Shown here: positions 33,961 to 46,334 of the stretch, in pieces
Layout: the number at the start of each line of letters is the position of its first letter
How positions within the stretch are numbered: the first letter of the stretch is position 1
Source: Hymenopellis radicata
Lineage: Eukaryota > Basidiomycota > Agaricomycetes > Agaricales > Physalacriaceae
Reading direction: 5' to 3'
Length of the DNA: 64,000 nucleotides
Assembly (NCBI GenBank): GCA_015501595.1
Contig: JADNRX010000007.1
Location: forward strand, 186,001-250,000
The notes under the pieces: generated by a model
The model's database searches: none
Told to the model about the DNA's origin: nothing
Seen by the model: the letters and a program-made list of their open reading frames with translations, nothing else
Program-made: the position numbers and the translations under genes

Positions 33961-34544
33961 TTAGCTATTTATTTCAGTCTCACGACAAACGTCTAAATCA
34001 ATCCAAGCTTCTACAATTTGACCCAACACGGACAACGCTGCCCGTAAGAGTGGGTATTTTTGTTGTGTCGGTAAGATAGCGCCTCCCGCGACACCGCCCG
34101 AACGTTTGACTTGAACGCTCTTCAATGATCGTCCGTTCATTGCTGTACAACGCGCGCTTCCAATTGCCCTAGAAGGCCGAGCAATATCGATCAGTAACGT
34201 GATTAGCATACGTCTTGGCAATGGTTTGCTTGGGGCGCGCGACGTAATGAAAGGAAAATTGTTGGTGAAAGCCCAAGAGGCTGTTGTTTTCCAAAATGAA
34301 GCGGTAGAAAAAATATTGGATGATTTGGGCGGAGAGATGAGAGCGCGAAACATTGCCAAGCTGAAAGGGGAACATACAATCGCGATGCCCCTGAAACAAA
34401 TGGATGTCACACTGTCCTGGATTAGGCGCTCATAAGGCAGCCCCTGCTTTTCTTCCCCACAACTATTACCTCCTCGTCGTCGCCCGCGTCCCCGAAGTCC
34501 TCCTCCTCGTTGTCGTCGTCGGCAACGGTGCCCACGCCTGTCAT
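33961..34544 (-). CDS. possible minus-strand gene, unrecognised
   Basis: A 149-codon open frame ends at 33961. Upstream on the same strand an ATG at 34544-34542 begins MTGVGTVADDDNEEEDFGD, an acidic run ending at a GTAATA donor, which could be exon 1. The gene would end 20 bp from the Eaf1 stop (tail-to-tail) and start about 90 bp from the GH5 start (head-to-head). The opposite strand is also open across part of this region, and I cannot name a family. Treat as tentative. Confidence 0.28.
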
Positions 34545-34633
34545 TCCTTGATATCCATCAAACTTGGCTTGACATATCCACGTTCGGCGTTTTTCTCCTC
34601 GTGTTGGTTTCCAACTTAACTTCTTCTCTCAGC

Positions 34634-37376
34634 ATGTCTGGTACCAACGATGCCGCGAGAAACGTTGCCTATGATCCGCTGCCTTTAACAGGCGAAGAAC
34701 ACCACGGTGATTCTCTGTATAACGATCCCAACCGTTCCATGAGCGGCACTCCCCAGCCCCCGATGCACCAGCTGCAGTCCACCGACGACTTTGGCATCCC
34801 CGCTGGAGCGGCCCAGCCGCGTTTCCTCGGCGCTGCCCTGTACAGCGAGGGTGGTGGCCCAGGTGGCGGGCCCAGCATGCGCGACAGCTACGCCTCTTCA
34901 CACAATACCTACCCTTCGGCGGGCGCGCGGGATTCAGAGTACAGTTCGTCCGTATACGGCCTTACAGACGGCCAGCGAGGCGCAGACACGTCGGGCCAGA
35001 TCTACGCTGGCGGCTATCGTGACGACCCCAGAGATACAGAGTATTATGGCGGCGATGGCGCGATGCCCATGGCGTCGGTCGGCAGCAGGGGCAGCAGATA
35101 CCTGGAGGAAAAACGTGCCGCGTACGCTCCGCCGCGCTCCAAGCGGAAGGTCATCATCGGCTGTGGCGTCCTCGCTGGTATCCTCCTCATCCTCGCCATC
35201 GTCATCCCCGTCTACTTTGCCGTCGTGAAGCCTAATAGCAAAAACAGCAACAATGGGAACAGCAGCAGCGACTCGGATGGCTCTGCGGCACCCTCGGCGA
35301 CAAGTACCGGAAAGCCGACGTCAGTCCTAGTAACAGGTGGTTCAGGGAGCAAAGTGACGACAGATGACGGGTCGACGTTCACATACACGAATAACTTTGG
35401 TGGATACTGGTACCAAGACCCACAGGATCCATGGCATAATGGAGCGCGGGCGCAGTCATGGTCGCCTGCGTTGAACGAAACTTTTAAGTACGGTGTGGAT
35501 AAAATTAGAGGGTAAGGCTTAATATTTGATATTGATCGCTGCGCTGCGTGCTAACTGTGCGTTGTCAGTGTCAATATTGGTGGATGGTTAACAATAGAAC
35601 CCGTGCGTCTTTTTTCCTGTTTTTGTACTCAACCGCTCACGTTCCTTTAGTTCATGCAAGTTCTCCCTTGATGCTTACGACATCGCTTCATACTGACCGA
35701 CCTACAGCTCTCCTGCTCTCTTTGAGCCATTTGGCACTGAAGCTGTTGATGAATATACCTTGCATACTCTCGTTAAAGCTCAAGACGGCAACTGGGATAA
35801 AATCGAGGAGCATTACAAGACATTCATTGTTAGTAGTTGTGGTCTTCAAATGGGCCATCTGCTCATTTTATTTTAGACCGAACAAGACTTCGCCAACATT
35901 GCCGCTGCTGGATTGAATTTCGTCCGTATTCCTATTCCTTTCTGGGCAATTGAGGTTCGCAAAGGGGAACCCTTCTTCCCTAAAGTTGCATGGACGTATG
36001 TGCTCGTATTCTTTTGGAACGCTTTTCGTTTTAACCTCTAGCGCAGGTATTTCCTCAAGGGCATCGAATGGGCTCGCAAATACGGTATCCGCATAAACTT
36101 GGATCTCCACGCACTGCCAGGCAGTCAGAACGGGTGGAACCACTCTGGCAAGCTCGGCACAGTTAACTTCTTGAATGGTCCTATGGGTTACGCTAATGCC
36201 CAACGGACACTCGACTACATCCGTATCATTGCTGAATTCATATCTCAACCTCAATACCGTGACGTCGTGGCCATGTTCGGTATTGCGAATGAAGTCGCAG
36301 GGTCTACTGTCGGTAAAGAACAAGTTCAGGCCTTGTGAGTTGCCCGTCGTGATGAAATCTCCGCTTCTCATACATTATGTAGCTATCTGCAAGCCTACGA
36401 GATTGTCCGCAACGCAGGCGGTACTGGAGAGGGCAATGGTCCTTGGGTCGGTTTCCATGATGCCTTCTTTGGTCGCGACGATTGGTCTGGTTTCCTCGCT
36501 GGTGGAGATCGCATGACTCTCGATTCTCATCCGTATATCGCCTTTGGTGGCCAGTCTGCAGCCGATATATCTACGTTTGCCACTACACCTTGTGATAACT
36601 GGGGTGCAGGGGTCAACGGTACGATGGCCAACTTTGGCCTTGCTAACGCCGGCGAGTGGAGTAACGCTGTTAGCGACTGTGGTCTGTTCCTCAACGGCGT
36701 CGGCCTTGGTACACGGTACGAAGGAAACTACACGGAGACGACTACACGTGTTGGAAGCTGCGAACCGCTGCTGGATTGGGAGAACTGGGATGACGCTATG
36801 AAGGCTGGAGTCAAACAGTTCGCTATGGCTAGTATGGATGCTCTACAGGTACGTTCTTATGTTTCTCGTTTTCCATGTCGACCGACTGTCTGTTAGAACT
36901 GGTTTTTCTGGACCTGGAAGATTGGCAATTCGACAGAGTGGGGAACGGTTCGCAGCCCAGCATGGTCGTACTCTCTCGGTCTCGCAAACGGATGGATGCC
37001 CGAGGATCCTCGTGATGCTGTTGGCCTGTGCGGCAACACCGCTCCTTTCGCGGGTGGTCTTGAGGCCTGGCAGACAGGAGGGGCTGGAGCTGGTACAATC
37101 ACTGTTGCGACTGCTGCCATTACTTGGCCACCTGCCACCATAAGTAACGGAGGCGCTCTCGCCGATTTACCGTCGTATACGCCAACTGGCTCCGTTCCGA
37201 CGCTGACAGCGGACTCGTCTATCTCCCAAGCTGCAACAGCAACCAAAGTGAGCCTTGGCAATGGCTGGAATAACCCCGATGACAAGGCTGGTCTAATGAC
37301 CGACATCGCGTCATGTTCGTATCTCGATCCATGGGTTGGACCTACTGCAGCGCCCCCGTCCCCATTGTGCTCATGA
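34634..37376 (+). CDS. GH5 glucan 1,3-beta-glucosidase, type II membrane protein
   Basis: Long Ser/Gly/Asp-rich cytoplasmic N-terminus (about 170 residues), one transmembrane helix (KVIIGCGVLAGILLILAIVI, residues 172-196), a Ser/Asn-rich stem, then a GH5 subfamily 9 exo-beta-1,3-glucanase. Motifs: RGVNIGGWLTIEPFI, NFVRIPIPFWAIE, DLHALPGSQNGWNHSG, acid/base Glu in MFGIANEVAG, nucleophile Glu in NAGEWSNAVSDCG, and FFWTWKIGNSTEWG. About seven introns join in phase. The stop is TGA at 37374-37376. The enzyme removes glucose from beta-1,3-glucan at the cell surface and serves in wall remodelling; the anchored form is common in basidiomycetes. The frame appears intact throughout. Confidence 0.92.
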
Positions 37377-37773
37377 GCAACTGCCTTTCCTGCCCTGTCA
37401 TGCCTGCCCCTTTACGATTATTTATCTTCATGCTATGTTGTTTTTTGGAATGTACGCAGAACACTGCAAGTGCCTTTTGGGTATGGACGTTTTCTTGCGA
37501 ATTGGTCTTTTTTTTTATTACCCTATACATCTTTACTGCACTGGACTCTTTGGACTGATACACAAGACGCTCGTTACTAGCATACCTTCAAATTTATCCT
37601 ACAAGCAATGTAAAGTCGCTCATATGTATTTAATAGGAGCGAATCGGACTGCGTTTGTGGTCGATTCTGGGTTCACTTGGGATTTGTGGCGTGAACATGG
37701 GGAAGCTCAAGTTGTGGTGTACATTTCAATCTGTTCATTATATGGTACGAAGTTTGACTTTTCCGCTGAGAAC
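37377..37773. other. 3' flank of GH5 gene
   Basis: T-rich downstream sequence between convergent genes. A plus-strand frame runs through it (37336-38064), but it covers the GH5 stop and the antisense of the next gene and is not supported. Confidence 0.4.
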
Positions 37774-38131
37774 TCAATGCTCTCCGCTAGTCGTGGCGTA
37801 GCGATCTTCCAAATCTTCCTGGCCGCCGAAGCCGCTTTCGAAGTCGCGCTCAGTGGATGCTGGTTTAGATTTCTCGGCGTCAAGCTTCTCTCTCAATGCA
37901 GCGAGTTGCTCCTCTTCCTAATGGACTATGAATGGCAGTGTCTCCGTCTTATAATAACGTGTACATACCTTGTTGTGGGCATATTGAGCTTCGTCTGCCT
38001 GTTCCTTGGACTTCCAGGCTTTATCCTACGATGGAGGTTAAGAACGTGTACTCGAGGAGAGTGAAAGCGTCTACTTGTGCTGTTGAGCCAGACGACATGG
38101 TAGTTCGAGTGTACGATTGAGTTGCTTCCAT
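37774..38131 (-). CDS. small charged coiled-coil protein, IF1-like
   Basis: Three short exons on the minus strand. Exon 1 starts at ATG 38131 or, more likely, 38098 (MSSGSTAQ) and ends at a GTAGAC donor. Exon 2 (38025-37969) reads DKAWKSKEQADEAQYAHNK and ends at GTATGT. Exon 3 (37917-37774) reads EEEQLAALREKLDAEKSK and ends YATTSGEH with TGA. Phases agree. The product is about 74-85 residues, mostly charged helix. The K-x-K-E-x-A-D-E...E-x-E-Q-L-x-A-L-R pattern resembles the mitochondrial ATPase inhibitor family (IF1), which stops reverse action of ATP synthase, but no clear mitochondrial presequence is seen. The gene is likely real; the family is a guess. Confidence 0.5.
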
Positions 38132-38223
38132 CTATGACGCATGCGCGCCAGACACCAGCGCGTCATCGTGCCGACCCAATCGAGGTTACTGATGTGCTTA
38201 GATATTGAATATTCAAATGCGTG

Positions 38224-38610
38224 TTAAATGATACAAATTATGCAGTCTTCTTGGCCTACTAGTACGAACGCCAGAACAACCCAGCCTCCGAATTCCTCAA
38301 CACTCATCGCGTAGATTGGAAGATCTGGAGGAACCGTGACGGCCCATCCGAAACCCTTCTCATCGATATCATCGTATGTCGGGGGAAGAACGGCGAGAAG
38401 AAATTCTCGTAGTACATCGGGATAACTTAGGCCAGTCGACGGTGTGGCGATACAAATCTGCTGAGTATAGACTAAAGGCTTCAACGCTTCAACTGATCTG
38501 CTTAATTGAACGAGCTTGGAGAACCTCGTGGCTGTGCTAGTCTGTGATGATTTGTTTGGTGCTTCAACTTGAACTTTATCATCGTTTTCATTGACACTGA
38601 CAGTCCTCAC
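38224..38610 (-). CDS. hypothetical protein (3' exon)
   Basis: Open frame on the minus strand ending at 38224 with a hydrophobic tail (FGGWVVLAFVLVGQEDCIICII). It contains FSKLVQLSRSVEALKPLVYT and SYPDVLREFLLAVLPPTYDD. Composition is protein-like. An upstream exon may start at the ATG near 38680 (MGSSQ, then GTTTCA), but the phase did not join cleanly. Family not recognised. Confidence 0.4.
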   Translation of the reverse strand: MRTVSVNENDDKVQVEAPNKSSQTSTATRFSKLVQLSRSVEALKPLVYTQQICIATPSTGLSYPDVLREFLLAVLPPTYDDIDEKGFGWAVTVPPDLPIYAMSVEEFGGWVVLAFVLVGQEDCIICII

Positions 38611-39576
38611 TTCGGTTAATCTGCGGGTAAGCAGTGGTCATTTTGTGGAGCCAACATCATGTGAAACCTGAGAAGAGCCCATACTCTCTCTCAGAGCCAC
38701 ATCGTCTGACCTGTCGCGATGTTTGAAGATCCGGTGTCAACGACGCGCTCCTCCTCCGAGACTGTAGTGGAATCGGCCAGGATCACCTCCGAAGCGTGTC
38801 TGCCGGAAAAGAGAACGCGTCTTTAAGCTTTTGACAGCCTAGGCAGCCTTGACGGAGCTCTGGGTCACTTCTCTCACGTCTTGGCGTCATCTGTAGGACA
38901 CGGCTCTTTTTGTAATCTCCAGGTGGACCCCCATGGCCCAGGAACACAGAAAGTTATTCTTTTTGGCGTTATTGACTTCTCATCAGAGACACGGCTAAAG
39001 CGTTAATGGGTCTTCTCGTATTCCTCGTGGCAATACTAGGTATAGAGAACTGGATTGGTGTTGTAACATTACCTTCATATCCGCGCCATGTCCTGCCGGT
39101 TACAAGTTTCTCGTATCGGATCCAAGAGATCCAAGAGCTCATCCCATGCGACGACGATCCGGGATTAAGTACGTTGCTGATCGACTTTCCCATACTCGTT
39201 CTCATCGGACTTTTTGCAGTGCGCGTGGCTACTGATGACTGCTTGACGGGGGCGTGTGCAGATATCACGAGCTGTTCATCTGACTGTAGCGAAAGGACGT
39301 AATCACCTCATCTCTGCCCAATTGAAACACTTACATGCTGTTTCCTCGCACCCGTGTAGTTTTGAGCTAGCGTGCACCTTCTCTGAGAAGGTTTGCGCCA
39401 TGAGCTGGCAGGTACAACGGCACTCAACTATGAACACATGAATGGAAGATATCTCCTTTCTCGCGAAGGACTACCGAAACCGCAGCATTGTGCTCTTCTG
39501 GCCTCCACACATAACTTCTGGTTACAGAGGTATAAAGGCCCTCAACACGAGTCCATTTTCTCAACGCTCTCGTCTC
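38611..39576. other. intergenic region upstream of GH55
   Basis: About 0.97 kb. Short frames on both strands at 38,970-39,300 overlap each other and I cannot support either. It contains the GH55 TATA box. Confidence 0.45.
39531..39537 (+). promoter_or_regulatory. TATA box of the GH55 gene
   Basis: TATAAAG, 39 bp from the end of the box to ATG 39577. Confidence 0.55.
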
Positions 39577-42500
39577 ATGGCGCGCTCACTCCGGCTCTTT
39601 CTCTATGCGGTCACGCTCGGCTCGCTCTTTGCTATCGCCAATTCATTGGGCACGTCTTGTACTGGACCGTTAGGTGGCGGTACTGCTGGCGCCTCCGATC
39701 CATTCTGGCTACAGTCTATGACTCACCAAGGTTCTGCGGCGTTCAATAGTAATCCCAGTGGCTACCAAGTCTTCCGGAACGTCAAGGACTTTGGTGCCAG
39801 GGGAGACGGTGTCACCGACGATACTGTTGCTATCAAGTATGTTTCCCTAATTCCTGTTGCGTCGGTACGCTGACGAACCGGTCTACAAGTGCTGCCATAA
39901 GCTCGGGCGGACGATGTGGGCTCGGTTGCCCTTCGTCCACGTTGGTAGATCTTCTATCTCGGTCGTCATGGTCCTCATGTCGCGTTTAGCACATCTCCTG
40001 CTCTGGTCTACTTCCCGGCTGGGTAAATCACGTTATTGACGCGTTGTTGCATTCTGATATTAACCTCTCACACAGAACATACCTCGTTTCAAGCCCACTC
40101 ATCGCCTTCTACTACACACAACTCATCGGCGATGCTAAACATCTCCCCACACTTCTTGCCGCGCCCAGTTTCACAGGAATGGCCGTAATCGGTCAGTCTT
40201 CACTACATAATCTTCGAATTTTTTAACCTTACACGTACATAGATGCCGATCCTTACATTCCTGGCGGTGGAGGAGCACAATACTATGTTAACCAAAACAA
40301 CTTGCGCGTTAAAATTCCTTCTGGAGAATCATTGTGATACTGACATTTGAATTCTAGTTTCCGCTCTGTCAGGAATTTCATCATAGATCTTCGCCAGTAG
40401 GTCCCACCTCGTCTATTCTACGAATACTTCTAACATGCAAACAGGATGCCCGCGACGTCATCAGCTACCGGGATTCACTGGCAAGTATCGCAGGCTACTT
40501 CTTTGATGAATTTAGTCTTCGAAATGTCCACTGACTCCAACACCGGCCATCAGGGAATATGGATGGAGAATGGCAGTGGGGGCATGATGGGCGACATGAT
40601 CTTCAACGGTGGCAAATTTGGTATGTGGGTTGGGAACCAGCAGTAAGTCCTCCCGGCTCTTTGGCCAGTCAACGCGCTCATTACGTATGTACCAGGTTTA
40701 CCGTTCGCAATATCACTGTCAACAACGCGAACACGGCCGTTTTTAGTATATGGAACTGGGGCTGGACCTTCCAGCGAGTTACAATCAATAACTGTCAAGT
40801 AAGTCGAGCTATTTCCGACCTTGTACCTCCCGCTGAGCACGAGTTAGGTGGGCTTCGACCTTTTGACTGGCGGATTGACACAAGCCACTCAAAGCGTTGG
40901 TGCCGAGGCAATTATTGACGCCGTGGTCACCAACACACCCATATTCGTTCGTTCTTCTGTCGCGACCAGTTCGCTGGGCGGTTCCCTCGTTCTGAACAAT
41001 ATCCGGCTCAACAATGTCCCGACTGCTGTGGGAGTTGTCGGTGGCGCAGTGGTCTTGAACGGAGGAACGACTACGATTGCATCGTGGGGTCAAGGAAATG
41101 TGTACCAAGGCACGAACACGGCGGGAACCTTTACGAAGGGAAACATCGTGGCTGCGAATAAGCCTTCAGTGCTTCTGGACAGTGCCGGAAATATTTTCGG
41201 AAGAACTCACCCCCAATATGAAGGCTATGCGCCGAGCCAGTTTATCAGTGTCAAGTCCAACGGCGCTCGTGGAGACGGGAACACGGACGATACTGCTGCT
41301 CTGCAGAACATCCTTAATCAGGTCTGTACAATTTTTTCTTCGCGAATTGCGAAGACTGATCAGACTTATCTAGTACTGGGGCTGCAAGATCATCTTCTTC
41401 GATGCCGGGACCTATGTCGTTACGTCTACGCTGACTATTCCTGCCGGTACGCAAATGGTCGGGGAAGTTTGGTCTGTCATCGCCGGCAGAGGAAGTGCTT
41501 TCCAGAATGCCGGAAATCCGACACCTGTGGTACGAGTCGGAACCTCCGGATCGCAGGGAACTGTGGAGATTACAGATATGCTTTTCATGACCATTGGGCC
41601 CAGTGAGTCTCCCTTAACGATCTCATTTGTAGCCTTCTTAACGTGTTCCAGCACCTGGAGCGATTGTTGTGGAATGGAATGTTGCGCAGGGTGCCCAAGG
41701 GAGTGCCGGAATGTGGGATACTCATATCCGGTAGGTTGTGCTCCTTTCGACGAAATTATTGACTGACATGGTAAATCCGATAGTTTGGGAGGCAGTACGT
41801 GACAGACAGGCCTTGTGGCGCGGGGCATGGTTGACGTCTTACAGGTGCTGGAACCAACCTGGATGGATCGAGGTGCCTTCGAGCGGATCTGGCGGATTCG
41901 ATAACTGTTTCGCCGCCTTCATGGCGCTTCATTTGACGCCGAGTTCCTCAGCTTATCTCGAGGTACAATGCTACCTTCTGTGCCTGAATGCCGTTTCTCA
42001 TGAGTTTTAGGGTACGTGGGTGTGGCTTGCCGACCATGACTTCGATGGGAGCGGCTTTGGACAGGTTTCGTTGTATTCTGGACGTGGCATTCTGTCGGAA
42101 TCGGCTGGTCCTGTCTGGCTGATTGGAACCGGTATGTCAATTGTATTCTGCTCAGTCGTTCATTGTTAATGATTTTGTCGTTCTCAGGATGTACGTCTCT
42201 TGTTTATTGTCTGAGCAAGCGCTTATTTATTCCGTGTCAGCCGAGCATCACACCCTCTATCAATACAGCCTTGTTAACGCACGGAATCACTACATGGGTC
42301 TCATCCAAACTGAAACGGTATGTCATTTATTTTACTTGAATGGCCAAAGTTAACTGACCTGAATGACAAGCCATACTATCAACCCAATCCTGTTGCTCCG
42401 ACGCCTTTCTCGATTAATGCCTCGTATCATGACCCTTCGTTTACAGGGGACATGAATGAGGCTTTGGGACTGAGTGTCACGAGCTCGACTGATATCATCA

Positions 42501-42838
42501 TTTTTGGTGAGGACTCAAAGCCTCCGATCTCCGTGGCGTACTGCTCACTCTCTTCGCGCAGGCGCCGGCTTGTACAGCTTCTACCAGGTGCGGTTCATTT
42601 GACTTTCGTCACTAATCTTAACTGAAATGACTCCTCGCAGAATTACGGTCAAGCCTGCTTGGATACCTTCAACTGCCAGACCCACATCGCCAATATCGAT
42701 TCATCGTCTTCAGTCACTATATACAGTCTGAGCACAGTCGCGACGACATTCCAGCTGAGCGTGAATGGTGCGGGTGTGGCGAATCAAGCTAATAACAGGA
42801 ACGGCTTCGGGAGTACGCTGACTGCCTGGAGCCGATAG
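39577..42838 (+). CDS. GH55 beta-1,3-glucanase, secreted
   Basis: ATG 39577 gives a signal peptide (MARSLRLFLYAVTLGSLFA). Two right-handed beta-helix halves follow, each starting with a pectate-lyase-type motif: VKDFGARGDGVTDDT and VKSNGARGDGNTDDTAALQ. Other GH55 marks are YFPAGTYLVSSPL, GIHWQVSQATSL, IFFDAGTYVVTSTL, WDTHIRLGG, LADHDFDGSGFGQVSLYSGRG and AEHHTLYQYSLVNA. These enzymes degrade beta-1,3-glucan (laminarin-type) outside the cell. About fourteen introns. Near 41897-41900 (GATTCG before ATAAC) one base is missing for the frame to run from LADS into DNCFAAFMALHLTPSSSAY. This is probably a consensus error, otherwise the protein loses its last third. Stop TAG 42836-42838. Confidence 0.88.
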
Positions 42839-43282
42839 GGGGGCAGAGGGGTCTGGATGGCGTATTTATTTATAGGTAATACGGATATAATGACATGTAA
42901 TGGATGAATCGAACGACACACGACAGATGTTAACGTTCAGACGTCGCTCGAAAGATCCTACTGAGTGAACTAAGTATCCGCTCTAGTTGTGGTCGGATGA
43001 CCGGACCGGAGCATGGGAACTTGGTCTTGACCTTCATCATCACACGATGTTCATGGAGATGCTTATTCTGGGGCATCAGCAGGAGTATCATTGACGTGGC
43101 TCGGGCGTCGGACATGCTTGACAGGCCAGGACAACACGTCTGCTCTGCATCGGGATTACGAGTGATAAGTGATGGAAGACGAACTTCGCAATGTATTCAC
43201 GCAAGCTAAGGTTTGATGTGGCCTCCATTAAAGGTCGCGTTCCCATCACGCTGACATCGCCGTGCGTTAGTTTCTTGCCAGC
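42839..43282. other. intergenic region
   Basis: About 0.44 kb between the GH55 gene and the first P450. No gene supported; probably a terminator and promoter. Confidence 0.5.
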
Positions 43283-45666
43283 ATGCCCCAGCATGCCTTT
43301 GCGTCCATTGTCCTCGCCTCCGCCATCGCCGTATTGCTGCGACTCTATGTACAGTATTCGCGTGTGGTTAATGCGCCTGGTATCCGGTACTGAATCTGCC
43401 CTTTATTTTTTGTTGTGAGAGCTAATAATGAACGCAGTGAAACACGCGGAATAGTCAGTTTCATTCGGACGAAGAGTGCTTTGTCGAGTATACTGCCAAC
43501 CAGTACACGCTTTGTCCTTGGCCAGTACCAGCTATGGCTGATGAAGGATAAATGTAAGCTAAATGAGTTTACTTAACTTGCTAGGACAGAACTCATGCAT
43601 ATTTCAGTGTACGGTACAAGTGGATGGAAAATCTCAGCCAATGTAACGATGATGCCTTCGTACAATCGACGTTCAAGTTCACACTGTCAAATAGATTTCG
43701 CTGTTTCCTCGCGTTCGAGTAGCGCTGATCGTCGGGGATGCGGAGGCGTACAAGGTCCGCTCATTTCTCTACTTATTCGTGAACATCTCACCTCCGTGAA
43801 TCCTTTAGGAAATCACCTCAGACCCTGCCAGATTCCCCAAGCCCGTTGAACAGTACACTCCCTTACTCTTCTTCGGCCCCAACATCGTCGCGACGGAAGG
43901 AAACCAATGGAAGAAGTACCGCAAAATATGTGCACCGGCATTTTCCGAGGTGGGTATCAAATTGCCTCCAAAGAGCTCTATTCAAATCCAAGTGTAGAGT
44001 AACTTGAAGCTCGCATGGGATGAAAGCATCAATGCTATAACAGAGTACTTCGAGACTGTCCATGGCAACGCGCCTTCTTTCGACATCGACAACTTCCGTC
44101 ATGTCGCACTACCCGTCAGTGTACTGTATCTGCACATCTACTAACAATCTGATGACTTCTTTGCTACAGCTTACTCTGCGCGTTATAGCCGCTGCGGGTG
44201 CGTTGTCTACCTCAAGAACTAAACGAGCTCTACTGATGACCACTCTAAGGCTTTGGAAGGCGACTCCCATGGGAAGAGCACTCCTCGCACGCACCTGGAC
44301 GTCGTATGAGCTTGGACCAAACGTTCCAGATCGTAGCCATCGACGCGTTCTACATGATGATCTTCCCATCGTGGCTTGCTCCGGTCATGCCGCCGCTCAA
44401 GAGGACACAAATTGCGTTCGACGAACTTAGAGTATGCCCTCCTTTACCATCACTTCTACCTGATACTTACGCGCGCGTCAAGTGCTATCTACAGGATATC
44501 ATCAATGATAGGAGGAGCGGCAATGCTGTCAACAAACGAGCGGATCTTTTCAGCAATCTTCTTGAGGCCAATGCTAGCGAGGAGGAGGATGGACGTTTGA
44601 ATGACGACGAATTGATTGGTACGGTGGACTATCTTGGGTATCAAGTTGACCACTGACGCTGAACAGGAAACATCTACGTGTTTCTACTGGCAGCGCACAA
44701 GGTGTGATATCTATCTCTCTTCATCGGGGAAGGATTGACTCTTGTGTAGAATGCGGCACACACTCTGACGTGGGCTCTTGCATTACTCGCTCTATACAAC
44801 GAGGAACAAGATAAACTCTACAATCATATCCAGGAGGTATCGTCCAGCAATCTCGCGGTGCGTATTTGGAGATGCTTTCACGATTGGTCGCTTACGCAAG
44901 TCGTTCTTAGCAGCAGGAAACTCTCGCTCCCTACACTCGAAGTCTTGCGTGAGTTGAACTAACGCCCGTTTGTTCTATAGTCCGACTGACACTGAACAGC
45001 ATCTGTCAAGAGACCTTGCGGATGTTTACTCCAGTAAGCCTATGTGTATGTACGCGAAGAAAGTAACTCACGCCAACCATCATAGAATCTCAATATACCT
45101 AAGACCAGCGCATTCGACACAACTGTGACAGCTCACAACGCCGACGGCCGAACCATTTCAGTCCCAGTCCCGAAAGGAACGACCATCGTTCTGCACGCTC
45201 CGGGAATCCATTACGATCGTGGGTAACATGATTTGGGCTACAGTCACTCTCTGATGGACTCTACCCAGCGAAATACTGGAAGAACCCATACAATTTCGAA
45301 CCTGACCGCTTCCTGCAGAAGGATTGGCCAAGGCACGCCTATGTACCATTCGGTTCAGGTATTCGGTCTTGCCTTGGAAGACGGTAAGTCGATACTCCTG
45401 AGCTTGAAGATGGACTTACGCACTCCAAGATTTGCCGAGACAGTCATGGTAGCTATGCTCAATTCGATAATTGCGAAGTATAAGGTAACTGTTATGGATG
45501 AGGAGAAGTATCGGGCGGAGACCTTTGAAGAGAGGAAGAAGCGTGTCTTGTCAGGATTCTATGCGATTTCGAATACGTAGGTTTCATTTCTTGTTCGATG
45601 AAGTTCATGTGCTCGACGCTTTTTAGGCCTACTCGTGTACCCTTAACGTTCTCCATGAGAAATTAG
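43283..45666 (+). CDS. cytochrome P450 A (paralogue of P450 C)
   Basis: ATG 43283 opens with a membrane anchor (MPQHAFASIVLASAIAVLLR). It can be followed exon by exon: LSSILPTSTRFVLGQYQLWL, TPLLFFGPNIVATEGNQWKK, CAPAFSE, GFGRRLPWEEHSSHAPG, MSLDQTFQIVAIDAFY, ExxR as ETLR, KYWKNPYNFEPDRFL, and the heme loop FGSGIRSCLGRR. The stop TAG is at 45664-45666. About fourteen introns. Oddity: the I-helix oxygen-activation motif, AGHET in the neighbour P450 C, reads AAHK/N across an intron, replacing the acid-alcohol pair. The enzyme may have altered or lost monooxygenase activity. Substrate unknown. Confidence 0.87.
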
Positions 45667-46334
45667 CATGACACTCATGTGTCAGTGGCCAAGTCTTAGT
45701 AATCTCTATAAAACTACACCAATGCTGTACCCTGTGGACCTTTCTGCGGACAATACGAGTATACACAGTACGTACTGTCAGTTATTTTATGTCATGATTG
45801 AAAGGTATGAAAATGACTGAAATCAGTACAGCACCTCCCGATGCACCGTCCGCGCTGACCCACTAAGTGGAAACACCTAAACCAAGCGCTGGGAGCCGCC
45901 AGACCCCGAGGGCCGAGAAGATATATTCTCACCATTCGAACCCCGAACCCCGAGCACTTTGGCTTTGGCTCCCGAAGCCTAAGTGTGGGGTGCGGTAACG
46001 CGCGCCGAAGAGTCATCAACCAACCCCACCCGCCTAACCGACCTAACCCAATCCTAACTGTCAGAACTTTGTCACTCAGCACAAACTGCGCCACACTGCG
46101 GACCCTTCGTCCCTTCAAATAAGGAAATATCGGGCGCACTCATCGTTCCAATTCTAGTTATTGCGTGAGGGGGCACCACTTCTAAAGTTGTTTTTTTGTT
46201 GAGGAAATCTGAATCATAATACTTAACTGAAACAAGTTGTGCCACTGGCAGTACCGAAGTTCAAATTTCCATTGACAAATACATAACTAATAGTACGGTT
46301 CTCATCATCCCTCAGACAATACTCATCCCATTCT
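45667..46334. other. intergenic region, tail-to-tail
   Basis: About 0.67 kb between P450 A (+) and the seven-TM gene (-). A C/G-rich stretch at 45,890-46,050 (CCCCGAACCCCGAGC-type) breaks otherwise AT-rich DNA. No gene. Confidence 0.5.

Noticed and set aside
37336..38064. 242-codon plus-strand open frame
   Set aside because: It overlaps the GH5 stop and lies antisense to a better-supported spliced minus-strand gene; composition is hydrophobic and not domain-like.
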